This document shows positions 48,082 to 56,263 of a stretch of 64,000 nt of DNA, piece after piece. A program made the translations under genes and the position numbers. How positions within the stretch are numbered: the stretch's first letter is position 1; every line of letters begins with the position of its first letter. The stretch comes from Halobacillus litoralis (GTDB taxonomy: Bacteria > Bacillota > Bacilli > Bacillales > Halobacillaceae): assembly GCF_020524085.2 (NCBI RefSeq), contig NZ_CP129016.1, positions 924,001-988,000 on the forward strand, read 5' to 3'. The notes below the pieces were generated by a model, which worked only from the letters and a program-made list of their open reading frames with translations, was not told where the DNA came from and made no database searches.

Positions 48082-48187
48082 ATTCCAGAAATCAGGAATC
48101 TATTCCGGATTTCTGGAATGGTTCTTTTTGTGCGTGCATGTAAGGGTTTTCATTAAATGCGTATGCCTGATTCCGGAAATCCGTAAA
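48082..48187 (+). promoter_or_regulatory. Three palindromic activator sites (UAS) for the sigma-54 regulator
   Basis: Site 1 ATTCCAGAAATCAGGAAT (48082-48099), site 2 ATTCCGGATTTCTGGAAT (48102-48119), site 3 ATTCCGGAAATCCGTAAA (48170-48187, right arm weaker). Consensus ATTCCNGAWWTCNGGAAT. Sites 1 and 2 start 20 bp apart, i.e. on the same face of the helix, and together also form a long hairpin after the regulator's stop. All lie 50-155 bp before the -24 element. Confidence 0.72.
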
Positions 48188-48236
48188 AGCGATTTCACAA
48201 AAGATTCAAAATCCTTGATGCAGCAATACCGTAAAG

Positions 48237-48254
48237 TTGGCACGAAAATTGCAT
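48237..48254 (+). promoter_or_regulatory. Sigma-54 (-24/-12) promoter
   Basis: TTGGCACGAAAATTGCAT matches TGGCAC-N5-TTGC exactly, with GG and GC in the invariant positions. 30 bp before the scoA start. Confidence 0.88.
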
Positions 48255-48283
48255 GTAAATAGGTGAAGGGAGTGTGAAGACTC

Positions 48284-48979
48284 ATGAAACAAATTTATTC
48301 ATCATTTCATGAAGCTGTAAAAGATATAAAGGATCATTCAACAATTATGGTAGGAGGATTCGGGCTCGTCGGAATACCGGAGAACTTGATTCTTGCCCTC
48401 GTCGAATCGAACGTGAAGCATTTGACGGTCATCTCTAACAACTGCGGTGTCGATGATTGGGGACTCGGACTACTTTTGAAAAATAAACAGATTGATAAAA
48501 TGATAGGTTCGTACGTGGGGGAAAACAAGGAATTTGAACGCCAGGTACTCGCAGGTGAACTTGAAGTCGAACTTACACCTCAAGGAACGTTAGCTGAGAA
48601 AATCCGTGCAGGTGGAGCTGGAATCCCAGCCTTTTACACACCAGCAGGAGTCGGTACGCCGATTGCGGAAGGCAAAGAGGTACGCACATTCAATGGTAAG
48701 GAATACCTTTTACAAGAAGGATTGACGGCAGACTTCAGTCTTGTCCGTGCGTTCAGAGGTGACCGTCACGGAAATCTCGTTTACAACAAAACGGCTCGCA
48801 ACTTCAACCCGATGATGGCGGCAGCTGGTGCTGTGACGATTGCAGAAGTCGAAGAACTCGTCGAACCGGGTGAACTGGAAGCCGATGCGATTCATACGCC
48901 GGGCATTTATGTACAAGGACTGATTGAAGGCCAGCAGGAGAAGCGCATTGAACGTTATACGGTAAAAGCAGAAGCATAA
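48284..48979 (+). CDS. scoA: 3-oxoacid CoA-transferase subunit A
   Basis: 231-residue A subunit of succinyl-CoA:acetoacetate-type CoA transferase, activating 3-oxoacids such as acetoacetate. Conserved [17 protein letters not shown] at 20-36, [13 protein letters not shown], and [16 protein letters not shown] near 107. Downstream of the sigma-54 promoter, with scoB following after 18 nt. In context: acetoacetate to acetoacetyl-CoA. Confidence 0.95.
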   Translation: MKQIYSSFHEAVKDIKDHSTIMVGGFGLVGIPENLILALVESNVKHLTVISNNCGVDDWGLGLLLKNKQIDKMIGSYVGENKEFERQVLAGELEVELTPQGTLAEKIRAGGAGIPAFYTPAGVGTPIAEGKEVRTFNGKEYLLQEGLTADFSLVRAFRGDRHGNLVYNKTARNFNPMMAAAGAVTIAEVEELVEPGELEADAIHTPGIYVQGLIEGQQEKRIERYTVKAEA

Positions 48980-48997
48980 ATAGGAGGTAGATGAACA

Positions 48998-49678
48998 ATG
49001 GCAGTACAAAAAGACAAAGCGGCAATCCGCGAAATGATTGCCAGACGAGCAGAGCAGGAAATTGAAAGCGGTTACTATGTAAACCTTGGAATCGGCATGC
49101 CGACCATGGTCGCGAACTACATCCAGCCGGATAAAGAAGTCGTGCTTCAGTCAGAAAACGGGCTTTTGGGTATTGGCCGGTCGCCTTATGAGCATGAAGT
49201 CGATCCGGATTTGATCAATGCCGGAAAAGAAACGGTGACGGCGTCTGTCGGTGCCGCTTACTGCGACAGTGCGGAATCATTTGCCATGATCCGTGGCGAG
49301 CACCTTGACTTAGCGATTTTAGGCGGCATGGAAGTCGCAGAAAACGGTGACCTTGCCAACTGGATGATTCCAGGGAAAATGATTAAAGGCATGGGTGGTG
49401 CGATGGATATCGTACACGGATCGAAAAAGGTCGTCATCATTATGGATCACGTCAACAAACATGGCGATCCGAAGATTTTGAAAGAATGTAAACTGCCGCT
49501 GACAGGAAAAGGCGTCGTTGACCGCATCATTACTGATCGAGCTGTCATGGACGTAACGGACGAAGGCCTGAAGCTCGTTGAAATTGCTGAAGGATGGACG
49601 GTAGACGAAATCAAAGAACAGACAGAAGCAGAACTCATCATCAGTGACGAACTTTTAAAAATGCCATCCAGCAAATAA
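48998..49678 (+). CDS. scoB: 3-oxoacid CoA-transferase subunit B
   Basis: 226-residue B subunit with the catalytic glutamate in QSENGLLGIG (Glu53), which forms the glutamyl-CoA intermediate. NLGIGMPTMVANYI near 29-42 and GGMEVAENGDLANWMIPGKM are typical. AGGAGGTAG precedes the ATG. Forms the enzyme with ScoA. Confidence 0.95.
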   Translation: MAVQKDKAAIREMIARRAEQEIESGYYVNLGIGMPTMVANYIQPDKEVVLQSENGLLGIGRSPYEHEVDPDLINAGKETVTASVGAAYCDSAESFAMIRGEHLDLAILGGMEVAENGDLANWMIPGKMIKGMGGAMDIVHGSKKVVIIMDHVNKHGDPKILKECKLPLTGKGVVDRIITDRAVMDVTDEGLKLVEIAEGWTVDEIKEQTEAELIISDELLKMPSSK

Positions 49679-49690
49679 GGAGGAACACCC

Positions 49691-50467
49691 ATGGTTGAAA
49701 ATAAGGTCGTATTCATTACAGGTGCAGCGAGCGGAATCGGCTATGAAATCGGAACCGAATTCGCCCGTAACGGTGCGAAAGTAGCGCTCAGCGATATAAA
49801 CGAAGAAAAAGTGAAAGAAGCAGCGGATCGTTTGAATCAGGAAGGTTTGCAGGCGATCGGACTTGTCTGTGACGTGACGAAAGAGGAACAGATTCAGAAT
49901 GCGATCGACGAAACGGTAGAAAAATTCGGCCGTCTTGATGTGCTTGTTAACAATGCAGGATTGCAGCACGTTGCGTCGATAGAAGATTTTCCATCAGAGA
50001 AGTTCGAGTTGATCACAAAAATCATGTTGGTTGCCCCGTTCATGGCGACGAAACATGCTTTCCCGATTATGAAAAAACAAGGGTTCGGCCGCATCATCAA
50101 CATGGCGTCCATCAACGGATTGATTGGTTTTGCCGGCAAGTCTGCCTATAACAGTGCGAAACACGGGGTCATTGGCCTTACGAAAGTGACAGCTCTTGAA
50201 GGTGCAGAAGACGGCATCACCGTCAATGCAGTCTGTCCGGGTTACGTTGACACGCCACTTGTGCGCAATCAGCTGGAGGATCTAGCTAAAAACCGTGGCG
50301 TTTCTTTAGAAAAAGCGCTGGAAGAAGTCATTTATCCGCTTGTTCCACAAAAACGTCTTTTGACCGTTCAGGAAATTGCGGATTACACGCTGTTCCTTGC
50401 AAGCAATAAGGCTAAAGGGGTCACTGGTCAAGCGGTCGTCATTGATGGCGGCTATACGACTCAATAA
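49691..50467 (+). CDS. bdh: 3-hydroxybutyrate dehydrogenase (SDR family)
   Basis: 258-residue short-chain dehydrogenase. NAD motif TGAASGIG at 10-17, NNAG near 89, catalytic Ser in MASINGLIG and Tyr/Lys in YNSAKHG near 153-157; NAGLQHVASIEDFP is the stretch that marks D-3-hydroxybutyrate dehydrogenases. It would oxidise hydroxybutyrate to acetoacetate for ScoAB. AAGGAGGA precedes the start; tight operon spacing. Confidence 0.92.
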   Translation: MVENKVVFITGAASGIGYEIGTEFARNGAKVALSDINEEKVKEAADRLNQEGLQAIGLVCDVTKEEQIQNAIDETVEKFGRLDVLVNNAGLQHVASIEDFPSEKFELITKIMLVAPFMATKHAFPIMKKQGFGRIINMASINGLIGFAGKSAYNSAKHGVIGLTKVTALEGAEDGITVNAVCPGYVDTPLVRNQLEDLAKNRGVSLEKALEEVIYPLVPQKRLLTVQEIADYTLFLASNKAKGVTGQAVVIDGGYTTQ

Positions 50468-50485
50468 TCGAAAGGGGATTTTCAC

Positions 50486-51664
50486 ATGAAGCCAGTCTAT
50501 ATCGTAGAAGGGGCTCGTACTCCATTCGGAACCTTCGGCGGCGCATTGAAAGACGTCGATCCGACCGATTTAGGAGTGACGGCAAGTAAAGAAGCACTCA
50601 AGAGAAGCGGCATTTCGGCAGAACATATCGATCTCACCATCATGGGGAACGTTATCCATTCTTCTCAAAATGCACCATACTTAGCACGCCATATTTCCTT
50701 GAAAACAGGCGTGCCGCACACAAGCCCGGCTCTTGCGGTCAACCGTTTGTGTGGATCTGGTATGCAATCCGTCGTATCAGCTGCCCAGTCCATTCAGCTT
50801 GGCGAAGGGGAGACGGCTTTAGCTGGTGGTGTGGAAAGCATGAGTCTTGCACCTCATGCCATGCGCGGCAGTCGTTTTGGAACGAAGCTCGGTACACCGA
50901 AAGTTGACGATATGCTTTGGGCCGCTTTGACAGATGAGTACATCGGAGCAGGGATGGGTGTGACCGGTGAAAACCTCGCGGAGAAATACGAAATCTCAAG
51001 AGAACAACAGGATGAGTATGCGACACGCAGCCACAAGCTTGCAGCGGAGGCCCGTTCAACTGGAAAATTTGCGGATGAAATAGTCGCTGTAGAAATTAAG
51101 ACACGTAAAGGGACTAAAGTGGTCGATCAAGATGAGCATATCCGTGAAGATACGAACCCTGAATCCTTATCCAAGTTGAAGCCTGCCTTCAAAAAGGACG
51201 GCACGGTAACAGGCGGAAACGCAAGCGGCATCAATGACGGCGCGGGTGCTGTCGTTTTAGCAAGTGAGAATTATGTGAGCGAACATAACGTCCAACCGAT
51301 TGCTGAAATCCTATCCTGGTCCGTTGCAGGTGTTGAGCCTGAGTACATGGGCATCGGTCCAGCACCAGCGATTCGTCAAGCATTGGAAAAAGCAGAGCTC
51401 TCACTTGATGATATGGACCTTGTTGAAGTGAACGAAGCGTTCGCCTCTCAATATCTTGCTGTTGAAAAAGAACTAGGTCTTGACCGTGACAAAGTAAACG
51501 TCAACGGTGGAGCAATTGCTCTTGGTCATCCAATTGGCGTAAGCGGCACACGTGTCCTGTACACGATGATCAAGGAACTTAAACGAAGAGGTGGACGTTA
51601 CGGCGTCGCATCGTTATGCATCGGCGGCGGTCAAGGCATCGCCATGGTCGTCGAGACTCAATAA
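50486..51664 (+). CDS. thlA: Acetyl-CoA C-acetyltransferase (thiolase)
   Basis: 392-residue thiolase. Nucleophile Cys89 in NRLCGSGMQS, His in GHPIGVSGTR near 349 and the second Cys in CIGGGQG near 378 are all present. It would cleave acetoacetyl-CoA to two acetyl-CoA, closing the pathway. AAGGGGA precedes the ATG. Fourth gene of the operon. Confidence 0.96.
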   Translation: MKPVYIVEGARTPFGTFGGALKDVDPTDLGVTASKEALKRSGISAEHIDLTIMGNVIHSSQNAPYLARHISLKTGVPHTSPALAVNRLCGSGMQSVVSAAQSIQLGEGETALAGGVESMSLAPHAMRGSRFGTKLGTPKVDDMLWAALTDEYIGAGMGVTGENLAEKYEISREQQDEYATRSHKLAAEARSTGKFADEIVAVEIKTRKGTKVVDQDEHIREDTNPESLSKLKPAFKKDGTVTGGNASGINDGAGAVVLASENYVSEHNVQPIAEILSWSVAGVEPEYMGIGPAPAIRQALEKAELSLDDMDLVEVNEAFASQYLAVEKELGLDRDKVNVNGGAIALGHPIGVSGTRVLYTMIKELKRRGGRYGVASLCIGGGQGIAMVVETQ

Positions 51665-51682
51665 ACCTAAGGAGGAAAAACC

Positions 51683-52967
51683 ATGCTCGGAATTTTTCTC
51701 GGACTTGCCGTATTGATGGCCCTCGCCTATTTAGGCTGGTCGATCATCTGGGTGGCGCCCATCGCAGCTGGTGTCGTCGCCCTCACCGGCGGTCTCGATC
51801 TACTTGAAGCTTATAAAGATACATACATGGGCGGATTCGTCGCCTTCGCTAAAGACTGGTTCCCGGTCTTCATGCTCGGAGCTATCTTCGGAAAACTGAT
51901 GGAAGACACAGGGATGGCCCGATCTGTCGCAGTAGCCTTCACAAAATTGATTGGTACACAGCGTGCAATTTTAGGAGTGCTCGTATCCGCTGCAGTTCTG
52001 ACGTACGGCGGAGTCAGCCTTTTCGTTGTTGTTTTTGCTGTTTACCCATTGGCCCTATCTCTTTTCCGTGAAGCGAACATCAGCCGAAAGCTGATTCCAG
52101 CAACGGTAGCATTAGGTGCTTTTACGTTTACGATGACAGCTCTGCCAGGTTCACCGCAAATTCAGAACCTGATCCCTATGGAATACTTCCAAACGGATGC
52201 CATGGCAGCCCCTGTGATGGGTATAATCGCAGGTATCATCATGGGTGGTGGAGGTTACTTTTACCTGAGATGGCGTGAGAAGAAACTTGTCGCTCAGGGA
52301 GAAGTTTTCACTGAACCGAAAGAAAAGAAAGAAATGGATCAACCTGATGAAACACCGAACTTCTTCTTGTCCCTTTTGCCATTATTAACGGTTCTTCTTA
52401 CATTGAATCTATTAGACTGGGACGTTGTCACTGCCTTAATTTCAGGAATCGTGCTCATCATGCTCCTGAATGTGACAATGTATAAGAAGTTCATTCCATC
52501 CATGAACAGTGGAGCGGGCGGATCGGTTATTGCCATTATAAACACGAGTGCCGCGGTCGGCTTCGGTACAGTCGTACGTGAAGTTCCAGGGTTCGCCAAC
52601 CTGACACAATTGCTGATGGGCATCAAAGGAAACCCATTGATCTCAGAAGCAATCGCCGTTAACGTGCTCGCTGGTGCAACCGGTTCCGCATCCGGTGGTA
52701 TGGGAATCGCGCTTGAAGCGCTGGGATCCAAATACTATGAAATCGCCACGAATACCGGAATCAGTCCGGAAGCTTTTCACCGCGTAGCTTCCCCTGTCCT
52801 CCGGCGGTCTGGATGCGCTCCCGCACAACGGAGCGGTTTTGACACTGTTTGCGATTACGGGAATGACGCACAAAGACAGCTATAAAGATATCTTTGTCGT
52901 TGCTGTTCTCATTCCAGTCATCTCTGTAGCCTTCGTTATTTTATTGAACACGATTGGCATTCTGTAA
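51683..52967 (+). pseudogene. GntP-family permease, frame-broken near the C-terminus
   Basis: About 427 residues with 11-13 membrane helices; GntP/AtoE-type carrier, here probably for hydroxybutyrate or acetoacetate. The raw frame ends at 52885 after an aberrant tail, but removing one C from CCCC at 52791-52794 gives RVASLSSGGLDALPHNGAV continuing to IFVVAVLIPVISVAF and stop at 52965-52967, the expected family ending. Likely functional with a sequence error. AGGAGGAA precedes the start. Last gene of the sigma-54 operon. Confidence 0.85.
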
Positions 52968-52987
52968 GAGTTGAATAACCTTTATTT

Positions 52988-53030
52988 AACAGACCAGGTC
53001 ATCCATATATTGGATGACCTGGTCTGTTTG
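52988..53030 (+). terminator. Operon terminator carrying ACCAGGTCAT motif, copy 4
   Basis: AACAGACCAGGTCATCCA (52988-53005) pairs perfectly with TGGATGACCTGGTCTGTT (53011-53028). Same core as the 46568 hairpin and the same location type (gene end). Confidence 0.85.
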
Positions 53031-53035
53031 ATTTA

Positions 53036-53064
53036 AAAAAAAGAACCCGGTAAGAACCGGATTC
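53036..53064 (-). terminator. Terminator of the 101-residue repeat protein gene
   Basis: GAACCCGG (53043-53050) and CCGGATTC (53057-53064) with the plus-strand A8 to the left serving as the U-run of the minus-strand transcript; two imperfect pairs. Confidence 0.7.
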
Positions 53065-53078
53065 CTTTGTGGTACGGT

Positions 53079-53384
53079 CTATTTCTTTCTGTTGAACGTC
53101 TTATCTTTGATCGATTTAAACGCTTTGGAAGAAGTGTCGACGGTCTTCCCAATGACGTCTGAGCCTTTCTCAGAGGCTTTCTTAACGATATTACCGGAAG
53201 AATCCACCGTTTTCCCAATCAATCCACCTTCACCCGTGATCGACTTAATGATCTTGCCAGAAGTGTCGACCGTATTATGAATGAAGTCATTGGCTTCTTT
53301 GGATACCCCTTTTACAAATCCATCATCATTTTTCTTTGCCTGCTCATTTTCCCTAGAGTCGTTGTTTTTCTTGAAGTCACTCAT
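53079..53384 (-). CDS. Small hydrophilic protein with three internal repeats
   Basis: 101 residues, highly charged, no membrane segment. After a disordered N-terminus (KKNNDSRENEQAKKNDD), three ~22-residue units occur: NTVDTSGKIIKSI, GKTVDSSGNIVKKA, GKTVDTSSKAFKSI. Predicted amphipathic and helical. No family recognised; such repeats resemble LEA- or CsbD-like stress proteins only in style. GAGGAGA precedes the ATG on the minus strand. Own terminator. Confidence 0.7.
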   Translation of the reverse strand: MSDFKKNNDSRENEQAKKNDDGFVKGVSKEANDFIHNTVDTSGKIIKSITGEGGLIGKTVDSSGNIVKKASEKGSDVIGKTVDTSSKAFKSIKDKTFNRKK

Positions 53385-53459
53385 GCTCTCATCTCCTCTT
53401 TAGGAATTAATGGCTTACCTTTCATGTCTATGTGTAAAAGAGTTGTTTATGAACGATTT

Positions 53460-53480
53460 CCATATTATGTATGACCTGGT
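53460..53480 (-). repeat. ACCAGGTCAT motif, copy 5
   Basis: Minus-strand copy; plus strand CCATATTATG...ATGACCTGGT. Upstream of rlmH. Confidence 0.75.
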
Positions 53481-53548
53481 ACACCTAATTATGGAAATCC
53501 ACTTCGTGGTACACTAGAGAGAAATGAAGCGATACGGAGGAATACAGC

Positions 53549-54029
53549 ATGAAGATTACAATTGTCAGTGTTGGGAAGTTGAAAGAAAAATATTTGAAGC
53601 AGGGGAATTGCGGAATACGTAAAGCGACTAGGACCTTACGCGAAAGTAGATGTCGTCGAGGTTCCGGACGAAAAAGCACCGGAAAACTTGAGTGAAGCGC
53701 AAATGGTTGAAGTGAAGCAAAAAGAAGGGGAACGCATTCTTTCGAAGATTTCACAAGATACATACGTCATCACGCTTGAAATCGAAGGCAAGCAGCTGAC
53801 CTCTGAAAAGCTTGCGAAGAAAATGGATGAACTTGCGACGTACGGGAAGAGTAAAGTGGCGTTTGTTATCGGGGGGTCGCTTGGATTGAGTGATGAGGTG
53901 CTGGAGCGGAGTGATTTTGGGTTGTCGTTTTCAAATATGACGTTTCCTCACCAGTTGATGCGGTTGATGTTGGTGGAGCAGGTGTACCGGGCGTTTAAGA
54001 TTATTCGGAATGAACCCTATCATAAGTAA
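53549..54029 (+). pseudogene. rlmH: 23S rRNA pseudouridine-1915 N3-methyltransferase RlmH, frame-broken
   Basis: SPOUT methyltransferase (YydA). [19 protein letters not shown] starts at 53549, but GGGG at 53602-53605 shifts the frame; removing one G gives [26 protein letters not shown] and the rest through [14 protein letters not shown] and [18 protein letters not shown] to stop at 54029, 159 residues as in the family. Since rlmH is almost universally conserved, the broken frame is probably a sequence error. GGAGGAA precedes the ATG. Position after the wal-htr locus is conserved in Bacillaceae, here displaced by 16 kb of accessory genes. Confidence 0.9.
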
Positions 54030-54106
54030 AGAATAAACAGTTAAAACGATAATATTATTGGCATTGAAGTGATTCAGATATGAGTATACCTGTATGCATG
54101 AGAGAA

Positions 54107-54138
54107 GACTGTCGAAACTTTTTTCGGCAGTCTTTTTT
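54107..54138 (+). terminator. Terminator after rlmH
   Basis: GACTGTCGAAA (54107-54117) and TTTCGGCAGTC (54122-54132), one G-U pair, then T6. Confidence 0.85.
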
Positions 54139-54163
54139 CAATCAAAAGATGCAACTTGTGCCT

Positions 54164-54631
54164 TTAGGTGTTAACTTCTGTTGCTGTAAATGTTCCTTGA
54201 GCAATAGTCACCGTTTGATTACCTGTCAAATCTTCAGCTTCAGCTCTCAAAGTATAGTCGTGACTGCCTGTGAGTGGATTTTCATCACAACAAGTTAAAG
54301 CTGTCGTAATAGGGTTATTTGCGCTGGCGGTAGAGTCGCTGGCTGTGCATATAACTGTATCGTCATCCCGGATAATGGAGAAATTAACGGTTTCATTACC
54401 TGTACTGGCACTCCAAGTTATATATGCATTAAACCAGACAGTGTTATCGCTCTCGTCAACATTTATGTTTACAGTAGCTAAGTCAGCTGTTGGCTGTTGA
54501 GGTGTCAACGAAATATTTGAAAACTGCGTACAGTCAAATTCGATAAATACTCCTGGAGGCCCTGGAGGTCCTGGGGGACAAATACATTTACATGATTTGC
54601 AACATGTGCAACCACATTTTCTTTTCTTCAT
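54164..54631 (-). CDS. Collagen-like, Cys-rich exosporium-type protein
   Basis: 155-residue protein. N-terminus has seven cysteines in residues 6-18 (KCGCTCCKSCKCIC), then a short GPP run (PPGPPGPPG, 19-27) and a beta-rich C-terminal domain with further Cys-Cys. The build resembles minimal collagen-like spore-surface proteins such as BclA-type, but with only two or three triplets. AGGAGGGAG precedes the ATG on the minus strand. Function is inference. Confidence 0.7.
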   Translation of the reverse strand: MKKRKCGCTCCKSCKCICPPGPPGPPGVFIEFDCTQFSNISLTPQQPTADLATVNINVDESDNTVWFNAYITWSASTGNETVNFSIIRDDDTVICTASDSTASANNPITTALTCCDENPLTGSHDYTLRAEAEDLTGNQTVTIAQGTFTATEVNT

Positions 54632-54902
54632 ACTTCTCCCTTCTCCCTCCTTTCGTCATTGCTATATCATATTTTCGAATCGAATATATGATTGGACTAA
54701 ACCCTAACATGTAAATTTTTTATAGTATTTATAGATGAAAAGCTGAATGGACTAGTATTGAAGGATTGTATCGTCATATCAGTAAATGCTTCTTAATATT
54801 TATGATTATGGAGAACCTTAAACCGTTTTATAATTGGTAGCGTTCAGAAATTTTTTTATTATAGAAAAGATTATCGCTTACAAAATTGGGAGGAAGTTTT
54901 AC

Positions 54903-56217
54903 ATGCCACATCCACGCTCACATATACTGAGTAATAATGAAGTGATATTTTATGGTTAAAAAACAAGAGTTCAGCACCTTCAAACGTTTCCTGCCTCCCA
55001 CAGCCACCATCGTTCATCTTGCAACACCCAGCGCCAAGCCATCCGTATTAAGCACCGATGTGGATGGGGATGGTGTTCCAGAAATCGCAGGCGTCTACTA
55101 CTGGCGAGGTGAAAACTATCTGATGATTTTGAAGCAAGGACCAGATGGATGGTACGTTGCTGATACTAAAAAAGGTAAAGGGTACGGAGTGAAGTACTTA
55201 GGGGCGGCTCCACTAAAAAACAGAAACGAATACAATATCCTTGTCGGTTGGCAAGTAGGATCGATTTGGGCAGACCTCAGTGTTTATAAATGGGATAGTG
55301 GAGGGTTCACAGATTTAGTTGAAGGTAATCAATACTTCAGTATGATTGATGTGGAAGACATAGAGAATGAGTATGGAAGAGATGGAATTTACGAGGTTGC
55401 ATTGTGGAAACACGATACCGGTTTAGCCTACATTGTAGAGGTTTTCCGTTTGGGACATGATGGGTTTGAAAGGGCAGAAGATGTTTATCCCGCTTATTTT
55501 CAAAAAGTGGAACGATATTACGGCTCACTATTAAGGGAATATGATTCTTCTACGTATTGGTATTATTTAGCGGATTCACAAATAAAAACAGGACGTAAAC
55601 AAGAAGCCTATAAGTCTATTACTCGTGCTTTAGCTTTTGAATATCCTTATCCCTCAAGAGATCAGTTGCTAAATTTAAGAAGGAATCTTTGTGAGTTTGA
55701 ACCGTTTCCTAATCAAAAGGGAATAGATTTCTCTTCTCTCACTTATGTTTGTTCAGAAACTGAAAGAGATCCAAAATTGGAAGCAGCGATTGAACAGGAA
55801 TATAACCTTACATTATCTGAAGAAAACATCAGGTATTATTATAATAGAATCGACTTGAATAACGATGGGGACAAAGAGGTTTTTGTATTTTTAGTTGGGC
55901 CATTTGTCTGTGGGACGGGTGGGTGCAGTGCTGTTATTTTCAAAGACATAGAAGGGGAATATCAAGTGTTGTCGCGCTTCTCCCTCGTAAGAAATCCCGT
56001 TATTGTATCCAATACAACAACCAATGGGTATCGCGATTTGATTATGTATGTGGCGGGAGGAGGAATAGAAGACTTCTTTGCTCACATCAAGTTCGATGGT
56101 CATACCTATCCTCTGAACCCATCCGTTCAGCCGAGTGTCGCACCTGGAACGAAAGTAGAAGGGGTAGCAATCGTTGCAGATGATTTGGCAAAGAGTAAAG
56201 GGATCCCATTCAATTAA
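54903..56217 (+). pseudogene. FG-GAP/VCBS-like Bacillaceae protein, apparent frame break near start
   Basis: 421-residue frame from ATG 54952, with calcium-loop-like DVDGDGVPEIAGVYY and DLNNDGDKEVFVFLVG segments and a TPR-like middle (YWYYLADSQIKTGRKQEAY); family of unknown function in Bacilli. ATG 54952 has no good ribosome binding site. GGGAGGA at 54888 with ATG 54903 begins MPHPRSHILSNNEVIFYG and joins the main frame (KKQEFSTFKRFLPP) if one T of TT at 54956-54957 is removed. No signal peptide seen. It may be a complete gene with an error at the start. Confidence 0.7.
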
Positions 56218-56221
56218 TATG

Positions 56222-56263
56222 TAAAAAAGAGCCTGTTCCTCATAAAGAGAACAGGCTCTTTTT
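56222..56263. terminator. Bidirectional terminator between convergent genes
   Basis: GAGCCTGTTC (56229-56238) and GAACAGGCTC (56249-56258) flanked by A6 and T5. Confidence 0.92.
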
